64,000 nucleotides of DNA from Molanna angustata. Taxonomy: Eukaryota > Arthropoda > Insecta > Trichoptera > Molannidae. The stretch lies in assembly GCA_963576475.1 (NCBI GenBank), contig OY754981.1:21683642-21747641 (forward strand), given 5' to 3'. The position numbers were made by a program, and so were the translations under genes. Shown piece by piece: positions 42,244-53,720 of the stretch. Every line of letters starts with the position of its first letter. The stretch's first letter is position 1. A model generated the notes under the pieces. It did not search any database. It was not told the origin of the DNA and saw nothing but the letters and a program-made list of their open reading frames with translations.

Positions 42244-42628
42244 AACGTCTAAATCAACGGATGACCGTAGATAAAAGGATTTTATCCACGCGGTGTGACG
42301 TAATGAGTCTCGTATAAATGCATTCGACTTTTTGACATTTCTCATAAACTAAAATTCAGACGGATAAATTTAGACGAATCAGAATAGGACTTACTATGTC
42401 CTATTCTGATTCGTTTCATAGTACGAAAACGTCTATAAGCAACGGGCGACCGTGGATAAAAGGATTTTATACGCGGTGTGACGTAATGAGTCCAATGTAA
42501 ATACAAAACTTTTTATATTTCTCATGTACCTATGGAATGGAATTACGATATACGTCAATCTTTCTCATATACCTACCTACTTAAAGACAGACGGATAAAT
42601 TTAGACGAATCAGAATAGGACATACTGT
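42244..42628. repeat. Direct duplication of a ~150-195-bp unit with an internal hairpin
   Basis: AAACGTCTAAATCAACGG at 42244 and AAACGTCTATAAGCAACGG at 42427 begin two units. Both contain GATAAAAGGATTTTAT, GCGGTGTGACGTAATGAGTC, CAGACGGATAAATTTAGACG and AATCAGAATAGGAC. Between them a perfect 17-bp hairpin (ACGAATCAGAATAGGAC) lies at 42374-42414. Confidence 0.8.
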
Positions 42629-44157
42629 GTTCAATTCTCTGTTATACACTTTTAACGGTAAAAGTTTTTTTTATCATCGGGGTATCATCATTATACTTTA
42701 AGGTTGACAAAACGGAAGGAATCCATTTTATTTTTAGAACTTATGCTAAAATGTTTAACAAGAATGAACGAGATAAATTAAAAAAATAAACTATTACAAG
42801 TATATTATAGCTCTTTATTTAAAAATAAAAAAAAATAAACAAATAAACATTTATTGAGACGAAAAGAAGTTTAAATACAAAAACACAGACAAATAAAAAC
42901 AAATATACAGAAAAACAACCTTTCTGACTCAAAAGGACCATGCTCAGCTATGTTGCAGGAAGACAAGCCCCTATTGCTTGATCCTATTGCTTGGAAGATC
43001 CTATTGCTTGTGTATAATATTTTAGTATCTACACAAGGTCTACTTTATTTAAATAAAATTGAAAAATAAACTGAAATATTTAAGCTGAAAAAAACAAATA
43101 AATCTTAACAAAAGTATAATCTATTCCGAATAAAGAACGTTCTAGAATCTACTCGTAGACAATACGGCAATCGAAAAATCTTCGTTGAAGCGTAGATTTC
43201 TCGTTCAAGTTCCCTGCCCTTTATGTGTGTCAAAAAATTTAATTTGAACATTAGTTTCTTTTAAGATGTGGTTAACAAGAATCATAACGACAATTAACGA
43301 CAGAAATTATACATTGTATCAAACAGCAGGAAACAAATATTTCCTTGGAAAGTAGGCAAAAAAATAAATCTCCCACACGACATATGTATGCACCTACACA
43401 TGACATATGTCTACCCAAGTTGGGCAATATTCATGTCCATTGTTAATCCATGGGAAATCCGTAACTTATTATGATATTTCATGTATTGAAATTTCTATGA
43501 AGACTTTTTTATACGATAGTGTTTCATGAGATTCTTCGTAGGAAACAAATAAACAGTTTCCACCGAACGTAATGCTTGTTTTTATAATAAGTTCTATCGT
43601 ACATATAACGCCATTAATCGATATACGATTTTATAATTGACATCACTTTTCCTATTTTTGTCTCTGGCATTTTTATCAATATTTGTTTTAATTTGTAATT
43701 ATTTTACAATATGCATCTATTTTTTTTAAATAATTTGTATTTATTTATTTATTTAAGATTTGGTACACGGTTAATATACAATACACATTCATAATATCAA
43801 AACAAAGAAACCATGCACACAAAAATCCCACAAGGCAAAGCCTGTCTGTGGGTATACCTACCTATTAAAATATAGATTTTTTTTTGTTAATAACATCAGA
43901 TAACGATAGAAAATGAAAATAAAGCAAATTGGAAGACATATAAGTACAAAAAATGTAAAGAAGATGAAGAAAATAACTTTAAACTAAACTAAAGAAATAG
44001 ATATAAAAACATAAATACACATAAATCAATAGGTAGGTAAATACAAAACAGCAGACCAATAGCGAGCGGTCCTACCAAATATTATAACCGCAGTCGACAG
44101 CACAATACTTGGTAAGTACAAAGATATGAATGTCCCAGTCAATATAAATATTTTAGA
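42629..44157. other. Intergenic AT-rich sequence
   Basis: A short direct repeat (GATCCTATTGCTTG, twice near 42980-43010) is the only structure I noticed. No coding region. Confidence 0.35.
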
Positions 44158-45145
44158 CTAGTTGCATGTAACACATGAGATCCAACTGTCGATAGCGATA
44201 GTATGTATAGTTGAAGAATATGTACCTAACTATGAACCCATAAATACAAATTATTGAATATTTTCAGATATTTTGTTTTCTATACAACATATGTAGGTAT
44301 GTATGTCAAGATAGGATAGTATGGAGGTAGGTCCTTTTTTTCTACCCAGAATATGAAAATAGCGTGATGTTATGTATGTATTTTTGGAGATGAAGTATCA
44401 AACTATTAAGTCTTCTTAGATATTGTGTATAGACGACTGCCATACAAAATGTATGAAGCGATGTCGTCACTAAATTCAATTATTAAAAAAATTGTTAAAA
44501 AAAATTGAGATCTTCTACTACAATGCGTATATTTTTTATAGAAAATTAAATTATCTAGTTGGGGTGTTTCGGCTTTTTTCGATATTTTTAAGTTAAGTTT
44601 TGGAAATATACGCAGTTAAACTCATAAATTTATCATAAAAAAAATATTTTTCTTGATAAAAAATGTTTGAGAAACCCTTGAATTTTTTTGAAAAAATTAA
44701 TTTGAGATTATGTATTTGCCTATGTTTCTACCTATTTTCAGCGTTCTAGCTTTTATGGTTTCTGAGATATATGGAAAAATAAAATAAAAATTCAAAAGTT
44801 GATAACCCCTGACTGAAACAAAAATTCAAAATTCTGAGTATAAAAGTTTTGTAGGCCTATAATTGTTTATATATTCTGAAATTTTGGGCTCTGTAAATTG
44901 AGCGGATCAAAAGTTATAAGGGACACACACACACAGACACACACACACACAGAGACACGAAATGTTCTACTCCGAATTCTGAGTAAATCCGTGCATAGAA
45001 CATATATGCTGCGAAGCCTCTAAGTTGGTGTTTTTTGACTTCAAAGTTTGAAAAGCCGTGAAAAAAGTAGTCTCGCGTATCCTGGCTTGAAACATTGTCG
45101 ATATGTTAAGAGAACAAAGTTCTCCTGAACAAATCGACAGTTGGA
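44158..45145 (-). mobile_element. Helitron-like family H, near full-length copy
   Basis: On the minus strand it starts A|TCCAACTGTCGATTTG and ends CATGTGTTACATGCAACTAG|T. In between are the AGAGGCTTCGCAG, CTCAGAATTC, GTGTGTGTGT, TCAGTCAGGGGTTATCAA and CATACATA blocks. 5'-TC, 3'-CTAG after a hairpin, and an A/T insertion site fit Helitron-type elements. 988 bp, no coding capacity. Confidence 0.8.
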
Positions 45146-45189
45146 TAAGTTTATAAAATTTCAATTCAAAACTTCCTATAAATTCTATC

Positions 45190-45235
45190 GATCTCGGTCG
45201 AGACAGGATTCGAAACCGGGTACACTAATTTTCCA
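45190..45235 (-). repeat. tRNA-like SINE head remnant
   Basis: CTCGGTCGAGACAGGATTCG resembles the reversed 3' end of the family B head. It is too short and diverged to classify securely. Confidence 0.35.
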
Positions 45236-45689
45236 GTGTAAATAAATAAATTTTACCATTTTACTGATCTCAAAAACGAATGCAGAATTTATTCATATTC
45301 AGGCAAAGAAAATGAAATGAATAGGTGGCAGTGAATGGCATTTCGTAATACTTTAATAAATAGGCAATCAAAAATTCAAAATGAATTGAATTTCTAATGC
45401 CGATCAAGCCGAACAATTAATAACTCATTTGATAATATCACAAGCCCAAAAGAAAGAAGAGTCATAAAAAATATATCTTGCTTGAAATACACGATAAAAT
45501 TTGCAAAGCAGTGACTCGTTTGCAAATTTATTTTTAATTGTTGAAAATTATGGCATTTTAATCGCATTTTTTCACATCATTTTATTTTTCATCAAAACGT
45601 GTGAGAATATATTAATATCTAGCGGACCCGACAGACCGAAAGTTTGCTTGCCCGCTATATATTAGCTAATTTAACAAACATAAAATAAC

Positions 45690-45900
45690 CATACAACATC
45701 TCAGAATATCCCTCAATGTGGGGTTATCAGCGACAGGGGTGCGGATGTACAAAACCTTATAAAAGGAAGCACGACACATGCGTGTATACCCACACATCAG
45801 ATTCGTCTCACTTAAAAAAAGGCAATATTCAGAAAGGGTGGTGAATTATGTAAGATGTTCTTTTGTCTGTGGTATTTTCGATTACTTTCTTGGCTCTTAG
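45690..45900 (+). repeat. Dispersed repeat (family P), copy 2
   Basis: CCTCAATGTGGGGTTATCAG, CGACAGGGGTGCGGAT, GAAGCACGACACATGCG, ATACCCACACATCAG and GGTATTTTCGATTAC match the order seen at 36423-36640. Confidence 0.6.
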
Positions 45901-45919
45901 GGGACACCTGAAAATGATA

Positions 45920-46210
45920 ATAGAAAAAATTTCATCAAAATCTGTCCAGTCGTTTAGGAGTTTAGTGACATGCAAACGTACAGAAGAATCATCTAAAACT
46001 TCTGTTTCGCATTATTTAATTGTATGTTTCAAAGGTCATTCAATAACCAGGCATACATTTTTTGTATTTTTTAATTCCACTGTTATAATTTTTTATTATA
46101 TTTGTAAATCTAAACCATCCAGCCACCCACTGAAATACAACCAAAAATTTTCATCAAAATCGGACCAGCTGTTTAGGAAGAGTTTAATGACATACACAAG
46201 TACAGAATAA
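45920..46210 (+). repeat. Pair of short direct repeats (TTCATCAAAATC...TTTAGGA)
   Basis: TTTCATCAAAATCTGTCCAG then TCGTTTAGGAGTTTAGTGAC at 45938, and TTTCATCAAAATCGGACCAG then CTGTTTAGGAAGAGTTTAAT at 46148, are two copies of one ~60-bp block, each followed by CATACA/CAAACGTACAGAA. It may be a continuation of family P. Confidence 0.6.
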
Positions 46211-47102
46211 TTATATTTAGATAATCACGAATACAGCTTAAGTAAATTCAATAGTACTTTGTCAAAAAGTTTGAAGACAAAACGAAAATGCAGATGATTC
46301 AAATAAACTCAGAATTATAAGCAATGGAAGAAGAAGTGATAGAGCTAGAGTTATTTTACAACTGATTGGAAGAAGGTTTTTAAGTTTATTAAGTGAGTGT
46401 AGGACAAAGAAAATATATTTGCTGACATGCGATACCTGTTCATACGACGAAAGTCATCATCGATAAAGATTATATGTAAGATCTTTTACAACCCTGGTAT
46501 AAGGAATGTATTGGATATTGATATACAGCAAATTCATTATAGATGATAGCAGACGATTATATGTAATTGCCTGGGACTTTTATTAATTTTCGGATTAATA
46601 AGAAGACCGTGATCCGATGACCAAGAAGAGATAAATTAAAGATTTTCATTCATGAGAAAGACTGCGTTGTTAACATCTGAGATATATTAGGCGAGAAGGA
46701 GGCACTTTTGGACAGATACAGATTTGGACAGCTTGAATTTGACCGCCTAAATATAAAATTTGTTGATTCTCTCTATTATTCATACATAGATCGCGCTAGG
46801 AGTCATTTGTTATTATTTCACATTTGGTCACGAGTTTGACATGTGTATTTTTAACGTAATTAAAAAAAACATTTTTACTAAATTTTTTTCGGATATTCCT
46901 AAGCCCTAATTATTTTATTATACTGGTAAGTAAACATGTGTATTTTTTTTCAAATACTATGTAATTCACCGATTTTTTTATAAAATAAAAGTAACTCATA
47001 CATGTGGTATTTTTTTCTATTTAAAGTACATGTGAGGCAGAATTGGACAAAGGACGATGAGGCTTATTGGGACAGTGTCCATTAATTTTTTTTTTTTTTT
47101 AA

Positions 47103-47315
47103 AAGCTTCTCGGGCAACTAACAGGTACTATGTCAAATAATTATTTAACACGCACCCAATAACAAGTTGCCACATTCTGGAGACTTACGATATTAATCGT
47201 CTCACAGATCCAGACTGAAAACACAATTTTAAAAACTGTGTCTCCACCGGGAATCGAACCCGGGACCCTTGGATCAGCAGTCAGATATCCAACCAACTGA
47301 GCCACGAGGGCCGAC
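47103..47315 (-). repeat. tRNA-derived SINE, family A, copy 5 (nearly intact)
   Basis: The minus-strand head GTCGGCCCTCGTGGCTCAGT, A-box, B-box GGGTTCGATTCCC and body to GTTGCCCGAGAAGC are all present. A poly(T) run directly to its left could be the A tail. Confidence 0.92.
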
Positions 47316-47573
47316 GTTTTAATGTCCGTTAAACAAAAAAATATTTAAACCTATGTGTACGTTGCCTAATATATTTTTTTTTGTGTAAGTAATATTCTAT
47401 TTCTGCCAATTTGAACCGATACTGACTATTATTTTTTTTATTTGTAGTTTTAAACCATAGAATTATAATGTACAGAAGCCGCGTGTAGTACAAATTTCGA
47501 ATTCAAATGTATGCCAAGTTTTTTTTTTACATGTGTGTGTGAGACGGTAGATCGGTTGGTCTACGTTTTTATG

Positions 47574-48661
47574 ATTACATGAAAATTCTTCGAAACACAA
47601 TTGTTCGAATGCGCAATTGTACGAATAACAATTAATCGAAAATCAGTTATCAGAATGACAATTGTCCGAAAGCAAATTATTCGAACTAACATTTGTTGGA
47701 ATACCAATTGACCGAATTTAATATATTTTTTTGTCATTATGTTGCCTCCTTTGACATATTTATTTTGTTGCCAGTAAAATATATTCGATGAAGACTATTA
47801 TTACTTGTTGTATTATTGTTGGGTACGTATGTTTGCACATTTTTAATAACTAATCTTTGACAGCGCGGGATAGCCTAGTTTGTACACGAGTTTTTGATTT
47901 TGGCACATCATGTACAGACAGTTTATCTAGTATTCACACCAATTTAGTTATTTTATTTTAATATTATAGTTACTTTTTATAATATATAATGCAACTGGCT
48001 CACGCCAGTCGCAATTATAACTACAAGCAAACCTAACCAACCTATTTTTACCAAAGTTTTGTAGGTTAAGTTTAAAAAATCGGTGTACATCCTAGGATAT
48101 CCGACAGCGCGGTGCGTCGCCATGTTGTTTATTCCATAGATTTTTATTATACATAATATACCTACTATGTAGATGTAGTAGGTTCTCCGTGCAAAAAGTG
48201 AGTCATGGACTAACGCGCGTACCTATCACGTTTTGGTTGGCAACATATTTTAGTTTTCCTTACATTTCAACAAATCCCAAATAACTTTTCTCTAAATCTA
48301 AATTAACAAAGTGTTTTTACGACAAATAAATCCGAAAACAATTCACATTAGTCGTTATTCTCTATGGAAAAACGATGTACGAAAACTTCAAAAATACCCC
48401 GGAAAAATGCCTCACTTCGATTCATACAAAATTTGCTAACTACGACATCTAGTATATTATAACAAAAATCTATGGTTTATTCCTCTCACAATACTACCAA
48501 CATGACGTCATAAAAATTCGAACAATTGTAATTTCTGATAATTGTGTGTTCGGAAAATTGTTTTTCGAAAAAATGTGATTCGAATAATTGCCATTCGTAA
48601 AATTGATTTTCGTATAATTGAGCATTCGAATAATTGTTTTTCGAATAATTTTCCTGTCACC
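47574..48661. mobile_element. 1088-bp MITE with repeat-built TIRs and 10-bp target-site duplication (MULE-like)
   Basis: Flanking CGTTTTTATG copies at 47564-47573 and 48662-48671 are a target-site duplication; the uninterrupted sister unit has the single related site CGTTTCATG. The ends are ~130-bp inverted repeats built of degenerate ~18-bp motifs (TTCGAATAATTG type). A 9-10-bp duplication with long TIRs is the pattern of Mutator-like elements. No transposase is present. Confidence 0.82.
48134..48475 (+). mobile_element. M6 MITE, copy 2, nested in the larger MITE
   Basis: The ends CCATAGATTTTTATTATA and (reverse complement) CCATAGATTTTTGTTATA are inverted. TTTATT (up to GTTTATTCC) is repeated on both sides. 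The interior matches 3697-4010. Confidence 0.8.
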
Positions 48662-49123
48662 CGTTTTTATGTAGGTGTGCGTATCGGTAGGTGTATGTAT
48701 ACTAGAAATTCGTCTGTTTCCTCGTAGTTTTAGTTGGCATACATTCATTGCGCTGACTAGGAAGCCGCGTGTAGTACAAATTTCGAATTCAAATGTATGC
48801 CAAGTTTTTTTTTTACATGTGTGTGTGAGGCGGTAGATCGGTTGGTCTACGTTTCATGTAGGTGTGCGTATCGGTAGGTGTACGTATACTAGAAATTCGT
48901 CTATTTCATCGTAGTTTTAGTTGGCATACATTCATTGCGCTGACTAGGTATCTGTATCATATATAATCTAAGTTTTAAAGCTATGTGTAATGTTGCCCTA
49001 ATAATATTTGAAAGTTTGTGTAATATTTGATATCTACCAATTTTAACTAATACTGTATATTATTTCTTTTATTTGTAGCTGAAATAAACATTAAAATTCA
49101 TTTAATCTGTAAATATGTTTTAT

Positions 49124-49247
49124 TGTCCAATTGTGCCTCTTAGTCTGTCCAATTGTGCCCCTTAGTCTGTCCAATTGTGCCCCTTAGTCTGTCCAAATCT
49201 GCCTCTTAGGCGTCCAAATGCACCCCCCTGTGGGGCACATTTGGACG
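49124..49247. repeat. 22-bp tandem repeat with terminal hairpin
   Basis: Units start at 49124, 49146, 49168 and 49190 (TGTCCAATTGTGCCCCTTAG plus TC, the fourth being AAATCTGCCTC), then a 20-bp variant. Last comes an inverted copy, so 49211-49247 forms a CGTCCAAATG / CATTTGGACG hairpin. Confidence 0.88.
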
Positions 49248-49424
49248 AAATGAATGGTTCATTTAAAATGTTTACAATGCTCCTATAAAAAATTTGCACA
49301 TTCGGTTAATAAATTATGTTAGAGGCCTTCAATGTCAACTAAAAAGTTTTTGAAAATCAAATGGGAAAATTTTATAAAAATCAAAATGTATTTTTTGTCC
49401 AAATCTGCCTCCCCCTCCCCTATA

Positions 49425-49515
49425 TATAATTCTGTGTCTCTCAAATGCGGCAACTTGTTATTGGGCGCGTGTTAATTGAATATGTAACATAGCATCTGTT
49501 TATTGCTCGAATAGA
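49425..49515 (+). repeat. SINE family A, 3' part
   Basis: AAATGCGGCAACTTGTTATT then GGGCGCGTGTTAATTGAATA and ATTGCTCGAATAGAAACAT match the body. There is no tRNA head. Confidence 0.65.
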
Positions 49516-49554
49516 AACATAAAATATTTTCTCGCAATCTCTAGGGGGAGTGAT

Positions 49555-49660
49555 TTATTTATTTTTCTTTTTGTACATAATATAAACAAATATATTTCAT
49601 ACTGGCGGGTTAATTGTCATTAGGCAATTTCTTCCAACCAACCAAATTACAAGGATTACA
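49555..49660 (-). repeat. LINE J or SINE D 3' tail
   Basis: On the minus strand it reads TTGGTTGGTTGGAAGAAATT, then GCCTAATGACAATTAACCCG and CC, followed by an A-rich tail. This is the tail module shared by LINE J and SINE D. Confidence 0.65.
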
Positions 49661-49783
49661 AAGTATGAAAAAATTGTGAATGTACATCAACAATAGATTG
49701 AAAGCAAAAAAAAAACTTAGAAAATATATATTACACTTACATAACAATTAAAAAAAAGGATACACTGTTTTGTAAATTTAAAC

Positions 49784-49982
49784 CTGGGAGGCAAGTCTGG
49801 TCGGTTTTCTATCCAGCGAAATCAAAACCCTCACGATTACCAATAGCATGGATAAAATTATTATATGGAGTTCTATAATATCTTTAAATATCATAGAACT
49901 CCATAATATCATAATTATATCCGTGATATGGGTAATCAAGAGGGTTTTGATTTCGCCAGTTGGACCAGATTTGCCCCCCCTG
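49784..49982. mobile_element. Palindromic MITE (family M3), copy 3
   Basis: The ends CTGGGAGGCAAGTCTGGTC and GACCAGATTTGCCCCCCCTG and the mirrored ATCAAAACCCTC, TTATATGGAGTTCTATAATA and CATAGAACTCCATAATATCA blocks make almost the whole 199 bp an inverted repeat. Confidence 0.87.
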
Positions 49983-52542
49983 TTCAATTCTATCTGAACA
50001 GATTCTATCTGCTCTGTGAAACGCAGAACACAAAGTCACACTGTTCTCATTTTTTGTGGCTACGACTTCGTTAATCAAAATCACAAATATGTTGCGAATC
50101 GCGCTTTGTGTCTTGAACGCAAAACACGCATGGCATTGTACTAAAGTGTTCAAGAGGAGGAAGTATGCATATTCAAGAATAATGGATATTGCAGTCTAAA
50201 TGGTACCAACCAATGTATATAAACGTAATTAAATAATACTGGTTAGGATTATTGTTATTTTCTATGAACATAACATTTATACACAATTAATCAAACACGA
50301 GAAATGGCTAAAGAGAATATGAATTTTACTGACTGAATTAATTTTAATGATAATAATCTAATTATATGACTATCATGTATCATCGTTGTCTACCTACTTG
50401 GAGTTGACAATGAGAAGCGAAAACAATATTCGTCTTTGTTGACATTTTTTTGCTTTAAACACTTTCCCTCTCTCTCTCTCTCTCGCTCTCGACTGTATGT
50501 ATCTGTATAACATTATCAAAATTATCTTTTTCTGAAATCCTAATACTTAATGTATTTATAGGATGACATTGAATTTGACAAAGTTCAATAAAAATTTACA
50601 ATCAAAACAAATTAATGTGAATTGAAAATGAATAGTTGACAATAAAAATCTAACGCATCATTCATCAAGAGAATCAGATGCAGTAGATTTTTATGAGAGG
50701 TTTCGAGGGAAGCAGCTTTCATTGCTCTGTAACGTAAAAAGAGTGGTCAGGGATAAGGATGGAAGAGGAACTGTTTCGATATGCTACATAAATAGGGAGA
50801 TGTACTCTCTTGCGGTATTCAACGTTGGGGGCTAGGCACTAGAAGACTTGGTGGACATCAAACCAAAACAAAAATACAATGTATAGAACAATGAGTGAAG
50901 TAATTGACAATTAAATTTTAATAACAATTTATTACCAATATTATATTGACTTTTTTACCACGATATTGCTACAGATACGAAGGTGTTTAAGAGTTATTTT
51001 CGATGGTTTAATTGGTTTATTACGTAAAAAAATAATAAGTTCAGAAACGATGCGACGGCTCGTAAATTTAACACCAACAATATGTTATTTCCCACAATTA
51101 TTTATAGTTTATTAGGTAATTAATGAAATAAAGAAGTATCGCCTAGTTATTTATTAATACATCAAAAGAACGAATATCATTTGGTTTAGATATACATATT
51201 TTTTTACAAAGTAGCTGTCCTAGAAATTAACATATCTTCGCACATTCACTAAACTAAGAAAACTTATATTAATTTATGTCAATATTATTATATGTATTTT
51301 TACTGTCAGCCAATTAGTATTTCATAATAAAATGCAACAAACGCAACAATCAAGCTTCAATTGGTAATAAAACACCCATCCACATACGATGTATAGAAAT
51401 ATGTTAAAGGATTAGGTTCTGATGGGTTCCCTTGAATAACCAACTATTCCTCAATTTTTTCTTATTGATTTTTTTCTGAGGACTACGGTTTTATTCAAGT
51501 ATGTAAATATTTGATTATTACGTAACGAATAACGGCATCGTTACAAGAACTATTCGAATTTCACAACATCTGAAAATTACTTTTAGACTCTGTTATTATT
51601 CGCAATATTTAAAGACATAAAATCTAATAACTTATACTTCTAAAAAAAAAACGCGTGGGTTTTGGTTATATATATAAATTGTCCATTTCATGCTTTAGTA
51701 ACATCTAAAGTAATAAAGCAATCAATATGTTAGTGTGTGTGTGTGTGTGTGTGTGTTTGTCTCACGCCTTTTGAAAAACCAAGAGCATCTAAAAATCTAA
51801 TTTATGTGCGAACGTGTACCAGTATACCTGATGCAGTGTCACGCTAAAAATAATGCGATTAAAATGCTGAATTTTAAAGATATTTCAATAATTATTTTTT
51901 TCATACAAAATTTTCCAAGTCATATCTGTCAAAAAAGTGTACATTTTGCACGCAAATATGTGTTAGTTTAAAAGTTAGAAGTACGTATTTACACGAAAAA
52001 AATATATTTTCAAGTATAACTTAGCTTTTAAGTGAAAAACATGGTGAATATTTTGTCTAATTATAATGTTTAACTTATTTTTAAAGTAAGCGTTTTGTAC
52101 AAATGTACATATAACCCCGCCATTTTAATATCTTTTCATACGATATTTAATTTTCCTACCGAATGAATATGTTCTTTAAAATAATATACCTTTGAAATAA
52201 ATGTGATTATGAAATAATAAAATGAAACACAAGACATTACAGCAAGTTTTAAGACATATATTGTACATCGAACAAACCAATGTAGGTACCTACATATTCA
52301 AAAAATGTCTCCATAACATTTGATATTTTTCACATGTTGGAACATGGTTACTATGGTAACGGACACATTCTGATATTCAAATAAAATTTGTTATAAATCG
52401 AATTCGAATTAATTTAGAACATCATTGTAGGTAGGTACCTACATACCTAATACTTACTACTTAAAAAGCAAGAATATACTGATTTTGTATAGGAAAATTA
52501 TTAAACTATTTTAGGTTAAGTACAATACACATTCAATATACC
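49983..52542. other. Intergenic sequence
   Basis: About 2.5 kb of AT-rich DNA. It holds a (TC)n run at 50467-50486 and a (GT)n run near 51732-51757; GTAGGTACCTAC-type motifs occur at 52283 and 52431. No supported gene. Confidence 0.4.
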
Positions 52543-53720
52543 TACAAACTATTTCCTATAGTGAAATTCTTCTTTTTTCTATGTAGACCTTTGGGTGATT
52601 TTTTCTACAAACTATTTCTCGGGTTTAAATCTTCTTCCTCTTCTTTTGTGAAGTCATTTGGGACAGTTCATAAATAAACTGTTTCCTATAGTCTAATTTT
52701 TCTTTTTCTTAATTTATGTAGACCTTGGGTGAGTTTTTATACAAACTATTTCCTATAGTCTAATTCGTCTTCTTCTTCCTTTATGTAGACCTTTTGGTTA
52801 GTTTTTAAACAAACTATTTTTAAACAAACTATCCTTTAGTCTAATGCTTCGTTTTCTTATTTTATGTAGATGTTGGTTAAATTTTATATAAAATATTTCC
52901 TATAGTTCAATTCATCTTCTTCTTCTTTTATGAAGACATTTTGGTCAGTTTTTTATATAATACATTTCCTAATGTGTAATTCTTCTATTTCATCTTCTAT
53001 GTAGACTATTGGGTCGTTTTTATTACAAACTATTTGTTATAGTTTTATACTTCTACTTCTTTTTTTATTTAGTCTTTTGGATTAGTTTTATGTCTAATAG
53101 TCTATTGTAACGAAATATTATAAACAACATGCATACTTGATGAAAATACATAAAAACGAATGGGATGTGACCAACACTAGAATCTTCTCATTACTTTTGT
53201 TCAATCAAATTTACACCATTTATTATATCATCATATATTGCTTAATTTTCAATAACTACACATTTCATTTTGATGACAATATATAAAAATCGGGGTTGTG
53301 GCCATTGCTGGATCTTCACAACGTTTATATTCATATTAAAAACTATTTAACATAGCTTAAGTCTTCTTCTTCTGTAATGTAGACTTGTGTCAGTTTTAAG
53401 TCTATCAGTTTTATTGTGCAAAACTATAATAAACTATATGCACACTTGACGAAAAATATAAAAACGAATGGGATGGGACCAACACTAGAATATTTTCAGT
53501 ACTTTTGTTTAATCAATTTTTAAACCATTTCCCATCATCCAAAATTACTAAATATTTAAAACACATTATTTGCGTTCGATGACAATATATAAAAATAGGG
53601 GTTGTGGCCAAATCCAAACTCTTTACGACGTTGTCTTTTTATAATAAGTCATATTTAAAATCATTTCCCATAGTCCATGCGTGCAGAAATTGTATGTGCT
53701 TATATATAAAAGAAAATGGA
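52543..53720. repeat. Degenerate tandem array, ~70-bp units with a longer ~310-bp superunit
   Basis: Units contain ACAAACTATTTCCTATAGTC then TAATTCTTCTTCTTC and TTTATGTAGACCTTTTGGGT. At least eight recur between 52545 and 53100, with another near 53340. From 53085 a longer unit (CATACTTGATGAAAATA, AAAACGAATGGGATG, CAACACTAGAATCTTC, GGGGTTGTGGCC) repeats near 53395 and partly near 53700. Confidence 0.8.

Larger units (their letters stand above)
47475..48948. repeat. 188-bp tandem duplication, first unit interrupted by a MITE
   Basis: Unit 2 (48761-48948) runs GAAGCCGCGTGTAGTACAAA ... TTCATTGCGCTGACTAGG. Unit 1 is the same sequence split at CGTTTTTATG into 47475-47573 and 48672-48760; its two parts sum to 188 bp. 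Each unit also carries an AATGTATGCCAA / TTGGCATACATT inverted repeat. Confidence 0.9.
46685..49430. repeat. Composite repeat region bounded by GAGGCA...TTGGACA motifs
   Basis: GAGGCACTTTTGGACAGATA near 46697 and, inverted, TTTGTCCAAATCTGCCTCC near 49401 suggest the ends of one element. Related pieces lie at 47034 (GAGGCAGAATTGGACAAAGG) and 49124-49247. SINE A, the tandem duplication and the nested MITEs lie within. The assignment of outer boundaries is tentative. Confidence 0.45.

Noticed and set aside
45863..46210. 115-codon plus-strand frame as a gene
   Set aside because: It covers dispersed repeat family P and two copies of the TTCATCAAAATC block.
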